Source: Kiritimatiellia bacterium
GTDB taxonomy: Bacteria; Verrucomicrobiota; Kiritimatiellia; RFP12; UBA1067
Direction: 5' to 3'
DNA length: 6,514 nt
Assembly (NCBI GenBank): GCA_900771305.1
Contig: CAAGNL010000292.1
Coordinates: forward strand, 1 to 6,514
Part shown: in pieces, positions 6,380 through 6,514 of the stretch
How the letters are laid out: every line of letters begins with the position of its first letter
Position numbering within the stretch: position 1 is the first letter of the stretch
Program-made: the position numbers and the translations under genes
The notes under the pieces: model-generated
Told to the model about the DNA's origin: nothing
Database searches by the model: none
Seen by the model: only the letters and a program-made list of their open reading frames with translations

Positions 6380-6480
6380 GTGTTGAAAATTGTCTGGTTA
6401 TTATCTCACAGGGGGCGGTTGTTAGGCAACACTAATTTACCCCTCCCGACCGGCGCGGGTGCGATTTGAAAGTGTTGAAA
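6380..6480. repeat. Pair of 9-bp direct repeats flanking the promoter
   Basis: GTGTTGAAA occurs at 6380-6388 and again at 6472-6480, the starts 92 bp apart. One copy lies in the predicted leader of hydC and the other about 80 bp upstream of the predicted transcription start. Chance occurrence cannot be excluded. Confidence 0.35.
6400..6429 (-). promoter_or_regulatory. Candidate sigma-70 type promoter of hydCBA
   Basis: On the minus strand the -10 is GATAAT (6405-6400), five of six bases matching TATAAT. It is preceded by TGA (6408-6406), which gives an extended -10. The -35 is TTGCCT (6429-6424), four of six, with an 18-nt spacer. Transcription would begin near 6393, leaving a leader of about 33 nt before the hydC ATG. 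A short inverted repeat, TGTT-AGGC-AACA (6420-6431), covers the -35 and could be an operator. Confidence 0.55.
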
Positions 6481-6490
6481 CGTTCCGCAG

Positions 6491-6503
6491 GTGGCATTGC
6501 CAC
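6491..6503. repeat. 13-bp palindrome upstream of hydC
   Basis: GTGGCA (6491-6496) and TGCCAC (6498-6503) are perfect inverted repeats around a single T. A one-base loop is too small for an RNA hairpin with all pairs, so a dimeric DNA-binding protein site is the more natural reading. It lies about 100 bp upstream of the predicted transcription start. It may instead belong to a neighbouring gene beyond the window edge. Confidence 0.45.
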
Positions 6504-6514
6504 ACGCAGAGCGC

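Larger units (their letters stand above)
2053..6393 (-). other. Predicted hydCBA transcription unit
   Basis: Three same-strand genes with gaps of 8 nt (5840-5847) and 7 nt (3901-3907) lie between one candidate promoter (start of transcription near 6393) and one terminator-like hairpin (2053-2097). The order NuoE-like, NuoF-like, catalytic subunit is the common one for trimeric group A3 [FeFe]-hydrogenases. Unlike the four-gene hnd arrangement, the small [2Fe-2S] subunit is here fused to the N-terminus of HydB. Confidence 0.75.

Noticed and set aside
6420..6431. A canonical Rex-binding site
   Set aside because: The arms are only 4 bp and the overall spacing is too short for the known 18-bp site, so it is kept only as a tentative operator.
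6491..6510. A sigma-54 promoter suggested by TGGCA upstream of hydC
   Set aside because: The GC element expected at the -12 position does not occur at the required spacing on this strand, and TGGCA is explained as one arm of the palindrome.
1..6514. CRISPR arrays, tRNA or rRNA genes, and insertion sequences
   Set aside because: No regularly spaced repeats, cloverleaf-like segments, rRNA signatures or transposase-like coding were seen on either strand.

Overview
The window is a GC-rich bacterial stretch in which every supported gene lies on the minus strand. It should be read from the right edge to the left. It holds a complete three-gene operon for a trimeric, cytoplasmic, NAD-linked [FeFe]-hydrogenase (hydC-hydB-hydA, about 6360 down to 2131). 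A separate glycoside hydrolase family 2 gene (2022 down to 175) follows.

Layout, right to left. Positions 6361-6514 are non-coding and carry a good candidate promoter (extended -10 GATAAT, -35 TTGCCT), a ribosome binding site, a 13-bp palindrome and a 9-bp direct repeat. Next come hydC (NuoE-like, 170 aa), hydB (NuoF-like with extra Fe-S domains, 643 aa) and hydA (catalytic [FeFe] subunit, 589 aa), separated by only 8 and 7 nt. The 108-nt gap at 2023-2130 holds a terminator-like hairpin with a T6 run. The GH2 gene starts behind a clear Shine-Dalgarno and ends about 30 nt before a strong GC-rich terminator (111-150). Positions 1-110 show no gene, only a short tandem repeat and a nested inverted repeat.

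How the genes work together. HydC and HydB form the NADH/FMN diaphorase arm, and HydA carries the H-cluster and a relay of Fe-S clusters. HydB has both an N-terminal [2Fe-2S] domain and a C-terminal two-cluster ferredoxin domain. That is the architecture of electron-bifurcating/confurcating HydABC enzymes, which couple NADH plus reduced ferredoxin to H2. The GH2 enzyme probably releases sugar from a glycan, and fermenting that sugar would supply the reductant that the hydrogenase disposes of. This metabolic link is inference. The terminator between the two units suggests that they are not strictly co-transcribed.

Organism. The genes point to a strictly anaerobic, sugar-fermenting, H2-metabolising bacterium. 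The style of the GH2 protein and the GC-rich genes would fit an anaerobic gut member of the Verrucomicrobiota/Kiritimatiellota/Lentisphaerota group. This placement rests on general resemblance only and is weak. The hydrogenase maturation genes (hydE, hydF, hydG) are not in the window.

I do not see an undescribed system. The most unusual points are lineage-specific changes inside otherwise canonical hydrogenase subunits and the regulatory and hairpin elements between genes.
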